From: Formicarius rufipectus
Lineage: Eukaryota; Chordata; Aves; Passeriformes; Formicariidae
Direction of reading: 5' to 3'
DNA: 64,000 nucleotides
Assembly: GCA_013399695.1 (NCBI GenBank)
Contig: VXAU01001092.1
Span: 411,457-475,456 of the forward strand
Of this stretch, positions 22,721 to 36,320 are shown piece by piece. A program made the position numbers and the translations under genes. Position 1 is the first letter of the stretch. Each line of letters begins with the position of its first letter. The notes beneath the pieces are model-generated. The model ran no database searches, had not been told where the DNA came from, and worked only from the letters and a program-made list of their open reading frames with translations.

Positions 22721-25700
22721 ATTGGCCTCAGGCAGTAAGGTGAAAGCTAGAAATGAAGAAGGCAAGAAGAGGAAGAAATCCTAAAGTACCAAACTGAATT
22801 GGTGTAAGCTAAGTAGTATCCCTGCCCGACACCTCCGCCCCAAAAAAAACCCTAACACTTTCCAGTGGTGAGATTTAGCATGAAGGATGTTCTTGTATCA
22901 TAGAGATGCTGGATTAAGGAAGAAACTGGGGATCCTGACAGGCCTGTCAAGACTGGTGGCCGAAAAGGAGATAAAACAGAAATAGAGACAAGAAAAGGAT
23001 ATTCATCTCTCCTCAATGCTATTCTGTGCAGTTTTTAGCCAATATTAAATAAATCTCAAAAACAGATCTTCTGGGCACTCTAGTGGCCAGTTCTGAGCAG
23101 TAAGATGCTTACCTTAGGGAATCTGTCATCTTAATGTGCATGGAGACTTCGGGGGTACATCCAGGGCATCTGTCACTGTCCTACTCCTATAGCACTACAG
23201 GATTCTGTGTAAATAATAGCCATGTAGGGAAATCTGTCTTCACTAAGCTACACAGAGGTATAACAGAATACTTAATGTCTGTGTATGCAGATGCTGTAGC
23301 AATTTGTGATCATATTTTGCTGTTCTCCTGTCTCATCTTAAAAATTAAAAACTTTTCTGGATCTGCTCATAGGGTACAGACAGCCTGATGTCATTGCATC
23401 TAAGAAGCAGAGTGCTGGGAAAAATATGCACTCTTTCAAAACATTGTTGCAGCCTCCAGTTATCCCAGTTATCAGACTCAATCAATATGAATTAAGGACT
23501 CCCGTCCCACCTCAGCCAATGCAGAAGCACACACTAACCACATCCTTGCTAGATAGCTTTGGTGCTATGTTGTTGAAGCAAATGTCCTACTTAGAGCACT
23601 TTGCGTCCTGAAATTCCCTGACTCCAGCTTCTCTTTTGAACTCACAAGTTGCAACTGAAACCAACAAGAAGCTCTATTAAACATTACCCTTACCTAATTG
23701 ATTATATTAGATGTATATAGCAATTACGTTCTCCTTTTTACAGTATAGTAAAGCACTTATGGTATAATAAAATCTACCACACAGTGCTCAACAGCCCAGT
23801 GTATTGAGCAATTCAGTTTTTAGTGGCTCATGTAGGTTAGGAATTGATTTTAATTGCCTGGCATAAATCACACAGTCCTACTGTAGAGACCCTTATTATT
23901 TCACAGACAGGACTGGTTTTAATCCTGTATATTCATGAGGAGTAAGAGGGAAGCAGAATGAAAACAAATCACATACCCAAACTTTACTTCTGAGGAAGAG
24001 AGATTTGTTCTGAATTCAATGAAAATTTAATAAATGCTGTGTACATATCATAAGCACAGAAGTAATGAAAACTTTGCACATCATCATTAAACCTCAGGCA
24101 CTGCAACTGTTCAATGAAGTAAACCTTGATAAACTATGTGAGACTTACAGCAATGAGAATTTGCAGTACAGATAGAAATTCTTTTGCTTACAAATCTATC
24201 CTGCACTCTGCCGAACATACCCAGAAATAATATCTCCATGTATTTCGCATGTATGGTTGGATTTAGAAAGCATGTGAGAGGGAAGCATTCCCTCATGAGG
24301 TCTAGCTCCCATTTGTTGATTTTCTATTCTGACACAGTTTAATTATTTGCCTTAGTAGTAATTTAAATAAAACAAAAACTAAACCTAAAACCAACAAAAA
24401 CATCTTGTGTTTAAAAAACAAACAAATAAAAAATTAGAAGTTGAAAATGTGTTTGGAGTTACTGAGTAATTATCAGGCTTTCTTAATCAAATTGAGACCT
24501 CCAGAAAAATAGTCAGCATTTTTAAGAGGTGAAGTTAAAGAGGAAATGATCTACACATGATTGTGAGTCACCATCTAGCTAGTACATTGATGCTGATACC
24601 GTTTTTTGTCTATATTACACAATAGTTCCTTGAGACTTGTGAAACTGTGAAAATTACAGGAAAGATTTGCACCTCATGTCTTTGAACACCTAGATCCCAA
24701 ATTCAGATCTGATCAATACTGATTTACCTTCAGTCCTGAACACTTTACACCTGCAGTAGAAAAATGAGTCCCCTCAGCACTGCAGCATTCCACTGTATCA
24801 TTACCACTTACATGAGGAAAAAGCAGAAGATGAGCAGTCAGAAGGGAGTTCAGTGTAAGAGTCAAAAGCAATATTTAGAATTATAGAAATAGGTACTTTA
24901 TGTTTGATTTAGTTAACAGTTTTTCAAACTTCAAAGTTCTACTTAAAGGCTCAAAGCCTTACTTTTTATACAAACAGAAGAAATATTCACTTACAAAAAT
25001 CTGAAATAGTTTGCAGAGGAGATTATTTATGTCTCATTAATCCCATAAATTTTCCCCTTCTCAAAATGTTTAATTCTTGCTCTCAGCATTTTGAAGATCT
25101 TTTATTTTCATTATTAGACTATCAGATGCACATTTATCAAATCTGTAAAGGCTAGGCCATAATTTGTAAAACCACTTTATACAAGGGCAAGTTAACCACC
25201 ACATGCAAACTGGCTTTTAAAGTTCACAGTGCTGTTATAAAGGTCATGGTGATACTTAGTGAAAATTGAATCACGCAGACGTCGATACAAAGAGACATAT
25301 TGTCTTCCTGCAATAAGGAGCTTTAATGTTATGCCAGTTTATTTACCATCAAACTCTGCAAAGTCAGCAAGCTAATAAGGAATTTAGGATTTATGAGCCC
25401 TTTAATTCAGCATAGAAAAAAAATAGTTAGAAAGCAACAGACTAATAGGCCAATTATCTCAGGAATATTTTGTTTATTTGGCAGAAATTACAAGGAGATG
25501 CATAATAAAAATACCTTCAGTCACCAATTTATTCCTACATTAAAATAAACTCATTCATGACTACTGTGCTACAGAAGGTACCATTAAAATGTTCAAAGTT
25601 CTTTCCTGATGCCAAAAAAAAACTCTTAACCAGGGCAATATACAACATTAATATTGTTTTATGGTCAATTTATGTCTAGACACAAGCAATAAGGAGTGGA

Positions 25701-27360
25701 GGGATACTACAGAAATTACAGTTTTTGTACAGGGAACAGGAACACAGCCCCAAAGGATTGTATCCACATTTGTCTTATTCCAGATTTAGAAATTAATATT
25801 TTTTCCGTATTAAGTATCAGTCTAAAATATTAGCTGTTTTCTTTGCATGAATGAACTCTGGAGACAGAATAGTCTGACAGTTTTTTATTAAAAAATACTT
25901 TACTAAAATTTTGCCTTTTTTATTTAGCTGACATAACCTAATTGTACTGCACTCTGTACTGTCTAACAAACGAACTTCACGAAATTAACCACAAGTGTCC
26001 ACAGACTAAGACTTAATGACACAATGTAAAAGACCACAAACATCACATAATTTAAAAGTTTAAGTTCTGCTGAAAACTAAAGAAATGTAAGAGACTAAGT
26101 TTCTAAATTAATCCAAAGAGTGGTATCCCCATATTTTCTGATTCTACAGGCTTTGGCATGAGACATGAAAGAAAGTTTAAGGCCTATTTTTTCATATGGG
26201 GAACTTTCTAAAGATCATTTATGCATTAGTACTCATAGGAAAGTATTATAGTTCCAGTGTGAAAAAAAATAATAAAATCACAATATATAGCTCACATATA
26301 ATGAATCCAATATATTCTCTCCTCTGGGCATTGACTTTACTAAAAATAATATAGATAAGGAGGTAATAACTGCATAATTGCCTTAGTAGGTCATGGGAAA
26401 AATGTTATTAGAAAACAATACTTTATTCTCAGGATTTTCTGAAATAACTAGAGACTCTGGATGTCCTAATTTGGGTCATTTATCATTATTTAGGCATAAG
26501 GATTTTCTTTGTTAGAAAATGGGCTATTCGTTACTAAAATCAAGTTTCTTCAAGACAGTAGAAGCTGGACATAGGAAAATTAAGATTCACGTATAACTTC
26601 TAAGGTTCTTGACATAAATTTTAGTATGAGTTGGGAAAAGAAAGAAAAAATCATTACCTAATTTCAGTGGCCACTATTTAACCTTTGAACTTCTTTAGAC
26701 ATAGCTTCTTTCCATGTACAAGATTCCAGGAAACCAAAATACTTTGTTTTTAGCAGATAACAGTAAATTCTTATTAAAAAGTTCCTTGTTTTCCTCCAAG
26801 AATTTAAATTTTGGATCAGTTGCTGAGATACAGTGACCAGTGCTCTCCTGTCCAATTTGTGCTCCCAGGACTGTTAGTCTGGAAAACAGTGTTTGCTTAA
26901 AGGAAATATAAATCAAAATAACTTGCAAACTTAAATAAAATGTTAACACTACAATTGTCTGATTTTTACAGTGTAATTTTCTACTTACCACAGACAATTC
27001 CAGCAGGCAGAGAACTACAGTGTCACTGTTTTTTTCATTTCTGTTTAATGGAGAAGATTGAAAGAATTATTCTTGTGGTAAATGAATCAAATTATCCTTT
27101 TATTTAAATATGATTGGAGGTATAATATACAGAAAATCTCAATCTAAAATGAAAGTGATCCCACACTAAAACTGTGGTTTGATAGCTTTCTCTCCTGCTT
27201 TCATGTGTTTATGATACAGCGTTTTTTTAATTAGGCAACAGACACATGCTTCCACTAATCTACAAGATCCTTCATAACTGGAACAAATAATCTATGGGGT
27301 TTTACTTCTCACAATGGCAGCTTGCTTGCTGCCTATATCTCTGAGTTTTCTTTATGTTGA

Positions 27361-27430
27361 AATGAACTTGTGGAGATCACCTAGTCCAACCCCCAGAAGC
27401 AAGGCTGAATCAGATATAGATTATTAGGTC
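27361..27430 (-). mobile_element. CR1 LINE 3'-end fragment, degraded
   Basis: The string GATCACCTAGTCCAACCCCC is the reverse complement of the CR1 3' block GGGGTTGGACTAGATGATC, and the following sequence (GAAGCAAGG) fits weakly. The octamer tail expected at the left has decayed. Only about 70 bp are recognisable. Confidence 0.55.
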
Positions 27431-27817
27431 AGATGTTAACACTAGATCCACCATCCACTGCAATATGGTGGAGAGGATGGCAGGAGATTTAAAAAAAAAC
27501 AAAACATAAGGCAATGTTTTCAGACTTAATCTTACATACAATACTAAAACAATAATAAGTATTCATTTGGAGGTACAAAATATAAAACAAAAGAGATTTC
27601 ACTACTATGCCATATAACTATATCCATGCTAAATAAAAAACTAAGTCTTCTGTCTTTGACCTTCATTTCTGTACTGGTTTTAACCATGTTTCTGCTGTCT
27701 GTGACCTGGATTTTCAGTACCACCTGCACTCCCTCAGGCAGCAATCCCATTTATCTTATATGGCTCACAGTAGCCCATTTCCACTCATTAGCGTCAGAGT
27801 GGCTACAGCAAAGAGGT

Positions 27818-28397
27818 TGTGCTGGGTTTAGCTGGGGTACAGTTAGTTTTCTTCATAGTAGCTGCTATGGGGCCATGTTTTGGATTTGTGCTGGAAACAA
27901 TGTTGATAATACAGTGATATTTTCATTACCCCTTGTAGCACTTGCACAATGTCTTTTCTGTCTCTCACTCCACCCCAACAGCGAGGAGGCTGTTGGTGCA
28001 CAAGATGTTGGGAGGGGACACAGCTGGGATAGCTGATCCTAGCCAAAGGGATATTCCACCTCATGTGTTGCCATGCTCAGTACATAAAGCTGGACAATGA
28101 GGAAGCAAGGGAGAGATATTTGGAGTGAAGGCATTTGTCTTCCTGAGTGACCATTAGGCATGATGGGGCCCTACTTTCCTGGGGATGACTGAACACCTGC
28201 CTGCCCATGGAAAGTGGGGAACAAATTCTTTGTTCTTCTTTCCTTGTGTATGCAGCTTTTACTTTACCTGCTAAGCTGCCTTATCCTAACCCATGAGTCT
28301 TCTCATGTTGACCCTGATGATTCTCTCCCCAATTCCACCAGGCGAGAGCGAGTGAGCATCTATATGGGGCTTAGTTGCCAGATTGGGTTAAACCACA
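27818..28397 (+). mobile_element. Endogenous retrovirus solo LTR, near full length (about 580 bp)
   Basis: It begins TGTGCTGGGTTTAGCTGG and ends GGGTTAAACCACA, giving the TG...CA termini of an LTR. The content matches a common avian LTR family as I remember it: CTTCATAGTAGCTGCTATGG, GGGGCCATGTTTTGG, GAGGAGGCTGTTGG, GGGAGGGGACACAGC, GGGATATTCCACC, a TATA-like ACATAAA at about 28082, then CACCTGCCTGCCCATGG and TTACCTGCTAAGCTGCC. I could not see a clean target-site duplication. No internal viral genes adjoin it. It is the same family and orientation as the fragment at 17672-17948. Confidence 0.82.
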
Positions 28398-31300
28398 GTA
28401 GAAATATATGGGCCAGCATGTAGGCATAGAAATGAAAGAAATTTACTTGAAAACCCACAGAAACGCAGTGGAATGACTGGAAAAATTCCTCAATTTATGC
28501 AGAACCCTCCTGCTGTTATAATAACAGTTGCCCATTGTGTCTTTCAGTACAGATATTGTCTTCCTTTTCTGCTAGCAAAACCTACGATTGTGGTATTCCA
28601 CAAACAATTTAGGAGTTTGGTGATTCACAAATACAGGTGGAATCACCAATCTTTTCTGAAAAAATCTGCATAAGACTTAAATTGCTTACAGGTATCACTC
28701 AGGGTACCGAGTGATTTTCTAGAATAAGTCCATACAGTCATCTGTGAGGGAGGATGAGAAACAGGGATGACATAATCAGCTTCAGTACACCAAAAGTTTC
28801 AATAAGCACACTCTTCAGTAAACTCCAGTTCTGGAAAGGAACCTCTACATAGCACATGAGTGTAGGTGCTTTCACATTTAAAAAAATACACTTGTTAAGT
28901 AAGTGATCTAGAAGGGGGGAACAAAGGGAAAAAAAGATACTTCTCACCAGTGTATTTTTCCATGCAAAAACTAATGAAGAGCCCATGGGTGAGTGCTACA
29001 AATATAAAAGAGGAGACAGAAAGAAACTTTAAATCTGGAGCTGTTCAATTGAATTAGTTTATACGTATCACAGCATCTTTCTCAAGGGCTCCAGTTGTTT
29101 TCACAAAGCTTGCAACAAAAAACAAAAACAAAAACAAAAACAAAAAAAAAAAAAAAAAGCAAAAAATGCTTTACAGTAACAGCTTTATGGGATTTCTCTT
29201 TTGCTTTCAGGCAGGCAGTTCTGCCTTAGTCTGGAGACAGGTGAAAGCAGTGCTCAGTTCTGCAAGTGCCTGCCCCGGCTGAGGGAGCACAGCCCTTGTC
29301 ACCCGCCAGTGCACTGGAGGCAGCAGAGCTGCGTGACCGCTGCCAGCTGAGAGCAATCCTTAGTAATGCAACTACTGTCATGGCCAGAAACCAGGCAGGA
29401 TCTTGGCAAGTTTCCCCATGCTCTTTCCCCATACTACTCCGTCTTAAGTGCCTCGTATGAAAGGGGTATTTTTTTCCCAAGGAAAGACCAGCTCTGTCCA
29501 TGTGCCTAATGAACTCCCAGTTCCTTCAAAAGAGGCTGTTGACACAGCTGCCAATTAACACCATTTGTGATGTACACAAATGACTACAGAGTCTCTACAT
29601 GGGCCAAACAGCATGTGGACTTTCACTCATTACTGTCATAGGTTAAACTTAAGCTGGTGACAGAGAACAGATGTGAAAGGTTCTTTAATCTTGAGCTTTT
29701 CCATCCAGTGCTGGAAGTATTTCCAGGGATTTTTCTGAGGGCTACAGACCCAGTTTATACTGCAGAAAAATGATCAAGGTCACCAAAGGTCTGTGTTTTG
29801 ACAGTGTCCAAGCAAAAGCCACTTTTTCCTCAGCACTTTTGCATAACATTTCTCCAAATCACTTGCAGTCTTATTCTCCCATACAGAAGCTGAAGGAAGA
29901 GTGTCAGTGGCCATATTTCTGCATAGATCAACCTCTCCCCAGGATGAGAGGAACATAATTTCACAAAGAACTCTGGAGCCTTTGTTATTGTTGTGTGAGC
30001 CACCAAGAGACAAAGGAAAAGGAGACTGATATTCCATCCTACTGAAATGCATATGACAGTGGACTAATCTCTTCCAGCGTTCCCACCTCAGAATCATCAG
30101 ATACTTCTAGGATGCTACCGTCACATCCCCATCTGACCCATGAGCCCAGAACATTTATAGCTACATTCTTAGAATGCACTTCCACAGCTGTGCCTATACG
30201 TCAACTTCAAATTCCTTCCTTCTCTGTTGGAGTGTTAACCTTAGTATGTGCCTGAATAGAGATGGGAATTTCCTTGTGTCTTCCTTTATATTGTGAATCC
30301 TCATATATCAAATAGTGTAAGATCCAGCATATTTTACACTGAGAAAAACAATCCCCTGCTGACTAATTGCTGAGTTTCTTCATGTGTGGCATTCAGTAAC
30401 TGCATGCACAGGATATGTTGTTCTTTCGAAAATATAGTGAGGATTAATGCATACACATCACCTCCATCCCAAACACTTCAACAACAGATATCAATGTAAA
30501 AGAGGAGGGACCTTGACCTGCTGACTTCAGAGAGAGTCAGGTGCCTACTACATCATTCCAGGGGTGTTTGCACTTCTGAACTCTGCAGCTGTTAGTGACT
30601 CTCCACAATCTACTCAACAAGCTACTTCTACACACATCTGTGTCTGACAGGCTTAATTCTCCGGGATGCTTGAAAAAACACACAAGATGCAGAGAAACCA
30701 TTAATAGATGTTCAGATGATGAGGTTGATGTTTTCCTTCTTCATCAACATCGAGTGTTTTCCTGGGGAAACAATGTTTTCCTGGTGTTAAGATTCTATAC
30801 CCAGAAGCAGAAAACAGACATGAAAACTAGTAAAAGCATACAGGAAAATAGACTGTGGGTCACATTTCAGCTTCAGCAGATATATTTTCTGTTCACAAGA
30901 AAACTCCTGGAGTAAAGTATCTGGAAAAAAAAAAATCACGGAAAAATCAGTTCTAATAGAGAAAAGCGCTCCACAATTTATACCGTTTTTGCTCTATTAA
31001 AGCACATTAGGGTTATTTCTGCTCATTCTTGGCTGTTCTGAGGATGAGGCTACCAACATCAATGAATCGTTCCCTGATGCATTGATTTCACTTTATCTCT
31101 TTTATTGGTAAACAGGTTAAAACACATATTTACACATTAATTTCTAAGATCTTTGGCTCAGGCAAAATAATCTACATCCGTCTACAGAAAAATGAACAGC
31201 CAACAGATGGATCGTAGATCAGTTGCCAAAGGTTCAAACTCACTGCTGAATAAATTTTTCCTTTCAGTTTGGATACCAGCCCACAGTCTTGAAAATTTAC

Positions 31301-31413
31301 ACATCAATGGCCTCCACTTTGTCTGTTCTATTGGAAGCACAGCAGTGAAAACAATAACGTAATTTTACTTAAAATTGGCTTTCCATCTTACCTAAAATCC
31401 ATACATTGATTTG
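28398..31413. other. Intergenic spacer, no recognised gene
   Basis: A GC-richer patch at about 29210-29460 and an A/C-rich simple repeat at 29114-29158 are the only features. ORFs reach about 106 codons and show no domains. Confidence 0.5.
29114..29158. repeat. (CAAAA)n / poly(A) simple repeat
   Basis: Repeated AAAAAC units end in a run of 17 A. The right flank shows no retrocopy that would explain it as a poly(A) tail. Confidence 0.8.
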
Positions 31414-31850
31414 CATAGAATCACAAAATAATTTAAGTGGGGAGGGACTTCTAATCCAACTCCCAGTCCAAAGTGAGGCCTGCCTCAAAGTTTGACCAGC
31501 TTTTCCAGTTTTTAGTGTCTACAAGAATGGAAATTGCTCCATCTCCGAGCAGTTTGCTTCAATGTTTGATTACTTGCTTTATTAAAAAAAAAAAAGAAAA
31601 AAAAGTAAAAAAAGTCCTAATATCTATTTGTTGTTTCTGTTCTTGCAGCTTTCACTGTGCACTTCCGAGAGGAGTATTGTCTCAGCTTATAACCAGACAC
31701 TGGGTAACTGAAGGCAGCAATAAGATTCTCTCCTGGCCTTCCCTTTCTCAGACAGAAAAAATGTTTCTCTCAGCAGCATTTCCTACATAAAGTGCTGCAG
31801 CCCCAGCCATTCTGGTGATCCTCTGCTCAACTCATTCCAGTAAGCTAATG
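31414..31850 (-). mobile_element. CR1 LINE 3' region, interrupted by an A-rich tract
   Basis: Reading the reverse complement, the element begins at the left with the tail CATAGAATCAC, then GGGAGGGACTTCTAATCCAAC (the CR1 3' block). It continues after an A-rich insertion (31579-31612) into CAGCCCCAGCCATTCTGGTG and CTCTGCTCAACTCATTCCAG, which are CR1 3' UTR/ORF2-end words. Divergence is high. Sequence on to about 32083 may be further CR1, but I cannot recognise it confidently. Confidence 0.72.
31579..31612. repeat. A-rich tract within a CR1 copy
   Basis: A runs broken by single G or GT lie inside the CR1 copy at 31414-31850 and separate its 3' terminal block from the upstream block. Confidence 0.75.
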
Positions 31851-32089
31851 ACTTGCTGCTACCATCTATGCCTACTCTGTCGTGGTACATTTCTTGCAAT
31901 CTGGAATCTAATGAGATGAAAATGGTTTTCAATTTACATCTGTGGCTGAATCTGGCACTAAGAACAAATGAATGATCACCAGTAGTAGACAGATATTTCG
32001 CAAGCAAAGTCTTAGTTCCCTTCTTTCCTATATATGCCAGTACACCCTAGCACATCTGATCCAGGATGTGCCTTAAGAAGTCCAGATAT

Positions 32090-32553
32090 TGACAGGTGTT
32101 GACCATGGGAACTGGCTCCTCACTTCTCTGAACTGGGGCTGGTGGTGGAAAACCCCTGTGCTGAAGATGGTACAGATCACAGGTGGGTTCTCCAAGACTG
32201 AGTGGTGAAGAGACTTTATCCAAAGTAACAAGCCGGTTATATAGACCTCAGGGGTGGGTGGGGGTGGCTAGGGAACCCATCAGCCAATGGGTCACAGACA
32301 GACAAGGCCCCCAAGAGTGGGAGATATGACAGGGAATACAATCAATAGGGTTAGGACAGGGGTGGGGCTGGCTGGGCGGTCCAGCTCAGGTGAGCTAGCT
32401 TGTAACAGTTTCACTTGATGGGAACATATTAAAGGAGGACTCGTACAAAGAACATAATTTCTAAAAGGTCTCTAACTTAACAAGGTTCAGTCGTCTGTTG
32501 TCCTGGTCTTCATTTGTTTCTTCCAATCCTCGTAGCTTGGGTGTTCTCCCACA
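32090..32553 (-). mobile_element. Endogenous retrovirus solo LTR with 6-bp target-site duplication
   Basis: On the minus strand it begins TGTGGGAGAACACCC and ends GTCAACACCTGTCA, so it has TG...CA termini. Directly flanking it are identical 6-bp sequences, AGATAT at 32084-32089 and 32554-32559, the expected target-site duplication. Promoter-like signals are in order: TATATAA (plus 32237-32243) and a GATAAA poly(A)-like signal (32215-32220), both in the minus reading. The length is 464 bp. Six-bp duplications are typical of alpha/beta-type (ERVK-like) retroviruses. No internal genes remain, so it is a recombinant solo LTR. Confidence 0.78.
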
Positions 32554-32559
32554 AGATAT

Positions 32560-35500
32560 ATGTCCAGTTCTTTGACAATGTGTTACGTAAAGGAAGCTAG
32601 TAGTCAAGAAATCATCTCTGTAGCTTAGGTAAAATTATAATCTTATAATTAAATTATGGGTTTTAACAAGCAATTGCCCCTCATTGCATCATGCATCCCC
32701 AGAAATATGATGTCCTAATGAGAAGTACAGCAAAACCAAAACCCAGACCTCTCAGAAACAGCAAGATGGTGTTGTAGGGAGGAACACAGATCCGTTTTGA
32801 TTCTGCAAATGCCTACCCATTCTTGCCAGGTATGTAACATATGTCAGCAAATTAAAGACTAAATTAAAGACTAATTTGAAATTGTGTGTGAAACAGTTCT
32901 TCACTGGAGTGGCCTGTTAACACAATCCATCTAAATTCATAGTCCAGAGATAACACAACATATGCAATTGTGCTAATAAAATATAGACATAGTTTTCTAA
33001 TGTGGTCTGGCAATAATAAAGCATTATAGTTTGAACAATGGATCAGTGTTAAGGTGATTATGCAGTCCAGTTCTCTCTTGACAGTTATGGTATAGGAATG
33101 ACTAAATAGAAAGCAATTCCTGTATATTAGAAACTTTGAGACCAGCGAGTGGAGCCAAACAGTGCAGTTAACCAAGGGATAGCATGCAAAAACAAAGGCA
33201 TTTTTTATATTCTCATAGCTATGAATCAAATTCTGCCCCAAGGACTACACTAAATTTTGCTTATTTACTTTTTAGGTCAATTTTGCAATATTTCACATTA
33301 GTGAAAGGCTGAAGTCATCTATGCTGAGTTCATTTCTATCCAACTACAAAAAGCATGTTGTCTTCATTAGAAATCCCAGACTCTTAAAAAAATTGGAGTT
33401 TTCATCAAAGTGCAGCAAAATACTGAGGGGCTATTTTCTTCTCTTCTTTGCAAACAAATTTCTCTTAAATTTAGGAACTAAATTATTTCTGATGGTTAAG
33501 TTCTTGGTTTAAAGTCTTTTCAGATGTGTTGTTACCCAGTGCAGTATATACAGACTTAGTGTCTTTACCATTCTGTGTAAGCTGTGAGCTCGTGGTTATA
33601 AGGTCAGCCATCATTTCTATGCCTTATTATTTCAGTGGATGCAATGATCACAGAATTTTTCTTACATCTCTGATCTGACATCACTCCACTACTTACAACT
33701 TAAACAAGTAAAAAAGGATAAAAATCCCAGATCAACTCCTCCAAGCTTTTTATCAATGTCAGACTGGAAATTGCTCTTAGAGAATGCTGTATTCACTTCA
33801 TAAATTGTAAATATATTTCATTATAAATTTATTAGAATGGGGAAAATGAGAGTGCCATTTAAATTAGACTTTCACCAGTATTCTTTAAGTAATGTACATG
33901 TTCTTCCGTACTTCACAAAAAAGAATAATGATCTGACATTTTTCTTTCTTCTCATTGGTTGATGGGGACTCTGACAAATAGAACTATCTTCTGAAAAAAA
34001 AAGACAACCCCCTTTCTCATGCTTCACATTAGTTTGAAAAAAGTCAATAAATTAAAATATGAGAAGACTAGAATTTAATTCCAAGGCATAGAAAGAGATT
34101 ATATCACCAAGAACACTCTTTTCAAATATCTACCTTCTCTTACTGGCTAAACTCCTGATAGTTTCTTCAAGAGTGTTTTCTGAATATTGCCTCAGGATGA
34201 CATTTCTGAGGAATTTGATTCAAATTTCACAGGGCTCTGACTCAGAAAGAAAATATATTTCATGTCTTGGTTGAATGTCTACATGTGAAACAGAACAGCA
34301 AGGCAGAAAGATGATCTACACTCACTCAAATCTGCCATTCATATCAGAAAAAATAATATGAAAAAAAAAGATACAACTTTCCTATATTTTACAGATTTTT
34401 TTTTTTAAAAAAGGGTTTTTTCCATCTCTCCATAAAAGAGCAAATATTTGCAGCCCTTGACTTCTGAGAGGGAATTTTTCACATTATAGAGAAAGATACT
34501 GTTCTTTTTGCTATTATAATTGAAGAAGCAAAGCAAATGCTGTACTCATAAGCAATTACATGATAGTCATATTTCTTAAGGATCAGTCTCTATCCCTGCT
34601 TCAAACTTAAACCTTAGAAGAGATGTCCTTTTCAAACTCCAACTTCCTCAGTTGTTGCGGTCTAGCAACAATACATGGTTTGCAGTCTACTTGTTCTAAT
34701 TTACACTACAAATTGTTTCGAAAATATATTGTGTGCCAACTTAAAATCTTGAAAAATAAAGTAAAATTACAAACCCTAAAGTATTACGGTAAAAGTCCAG
34801 AATGTCAAAACTTCAAATAATAAAACAAGACAGCTAAATAAGCTTTAATTACTAGATTGAGAGAGCTTTATGCTATGTATACAGTCCATAAAATTCTTAC
34901 TGAAACTAGCAGAATTCTTTTTTGCAGTCACATCACAAATCCTTCATACAAGATGAAAACATATATACTAAACAGTCAGTCCTATGCCAAGCAAATATTC
35001 ATGAAACCACAGGAAGTACTGGCAGTTTGACTAACTGCTTGTATATGGTAACAATCATAGATTCATATGATAATGTCAAAATAATATCAACACAGAAAGG
35101 ACTGGAAAGACCTCAATTTTCAAAATGGAAATTCAGTGGTACTTTTGTTTTATGTCTTTAATTAGACATCACTATCAAGTATCTGTGATGCTGTTAAGGA
35201 TCACTGCATGTTAATCTATTAAGTGTCAAATGGAAAAAGCAACACACATTTCACAGTTGCATTAACTCAAGAGTTCAAAAAATGGTTGCATGTGGCTGTG
35301 TATTGAAATTGGATCAATATTAGAATTTAAATACAGGCTAGATACAGATTCCAAGTCAATTAAATCACAGACATCTCTATCTTATCCGTGGAAGCTCGGG
35401 GTTTCTCGACAGCTGTTTCACTTCAGTTTATGAGGGAAAGAAGAGCCTATTTCTAACTATGCAGTAGTTCTGAATCCAAAATTTCCACATGTTTGGATCC

Positions 35501-35948
35501 AACATTTGGGTCCTGTCCCACTTGCATGTCAGACTAAACTCTTAAGACATTGAGTAAAAGAGGATTCTGGGATTAAAAATTNTCTATGAGTTTATATTGA
35601 ATAAACAGGAAATTAAAAAAAAAAAAAAAAAGGAAAAAAAAGGCAATTTTAAATATAATTGGAAATACTATCAACTATCTCCTCTGTATTATACATATTA
35701 TTTTAGCATGAGAGCCAGATATGACCCCCTTCTTGATAAAAACATTTTTAAAAAGTGACTGGCTACTGAAGTATCAATGGAAATTTTAGTGATTCTTTTC
35801 TGTGTGGCAACAATGTTGAGAAAATGATTTATTTATAAAATGTTTCTGATATGTCATCTAGCTCAAAAGTGGTGTTTTGGCAAGAGTCTCAGGAATACAT
35901 ACTGGTTTTTAAATTACATTTTTTTCTGCTAACAAGTCTACTTTCTTC
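32560..35948. other. Intergenic spacer, AT-rich, no recognised feature
   Basis: Only homopolymer tracts (about 34387-34412 and 35615-35641) and one ambiguous base (35582) stand out. ORFs of up to 125 codons (32864-33241, minus) show no domain. Confidence 0.5.
35615..35641. repeat. Poly(A) tract
   Basis: A run of 17 A, then GG, then further A. No retrocopy is recognised beside it. Confidence 0.75.
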
Positions 35949-36090
35949 ACACCTGGATATGTTCAAAGCCAGGTTGGATGGGGCTCTGAGCAAACTGATC
36001 TAGTGAGGGACACCCCTTCCCTTGACAGGGACATCGGAATTAGATGATCTTTAAGGTCCCTTCCAACCCAAACTGCTCTGTGATTCTATG
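35949..36090 (+). mobile_element. CR1 LINE, 3' end fragment
   Basis: CCAGGTTGGATGGGGCTCTG, then GGACACCCCTTCCC, GATGATCTTTAAGGTCCC, TTCCAACCCAAACTG and the terminal TGTGATTCTATGA match the CR1 3' end in plus orientation. It is strongly 5'-truncated (about 140 bp) and among the better conserved copies in this window. Confidence 0.92.
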
Positions 36091-36320
36091 ACTCAAATTT
36101 CAGTATGTACTTCTGGCTAAGTTTTAAGAAAGACAAGTGGAGAAAATGTTTAAAATGTCTTTACTTATGATTTATAACATGTAACGTCCTTACTGGCTTA
36201 TACTAATGGGTTGTTTTATTTAGTTTAAACTCAGTTTTATGATTAAAGTATGATCTCATGGCACTAAATAAACCTGAGAATATACCGTTGCAGTATGACA
36301 TCACTGTAGCACCATGACTC

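Larger units (their letters stand above)
17949..27360. other. Long intergenic stretch without recognised genes
   Basis: About 9.4 kb of mostly AT-rich DNA. It holds A- and C-rich simple sequence near 18.66 and 22.64 kb and a pyrimidine tract near 20.8 kb. Plus-strand ORFs of up to 129 codons (17977-18366) and an ORF at 21950-22144 have no recognisable domains or flanking splice structure. I see no CR1 in this interval. Confidence 0.45.

Noticed and set aside
17949..27817. Possible decayed provirus between the two related LTRs
   Set aside because: No gag, protease, polymerase or envelope block could be seen, and the left LTR is truncated and clearly diverged from the right one.
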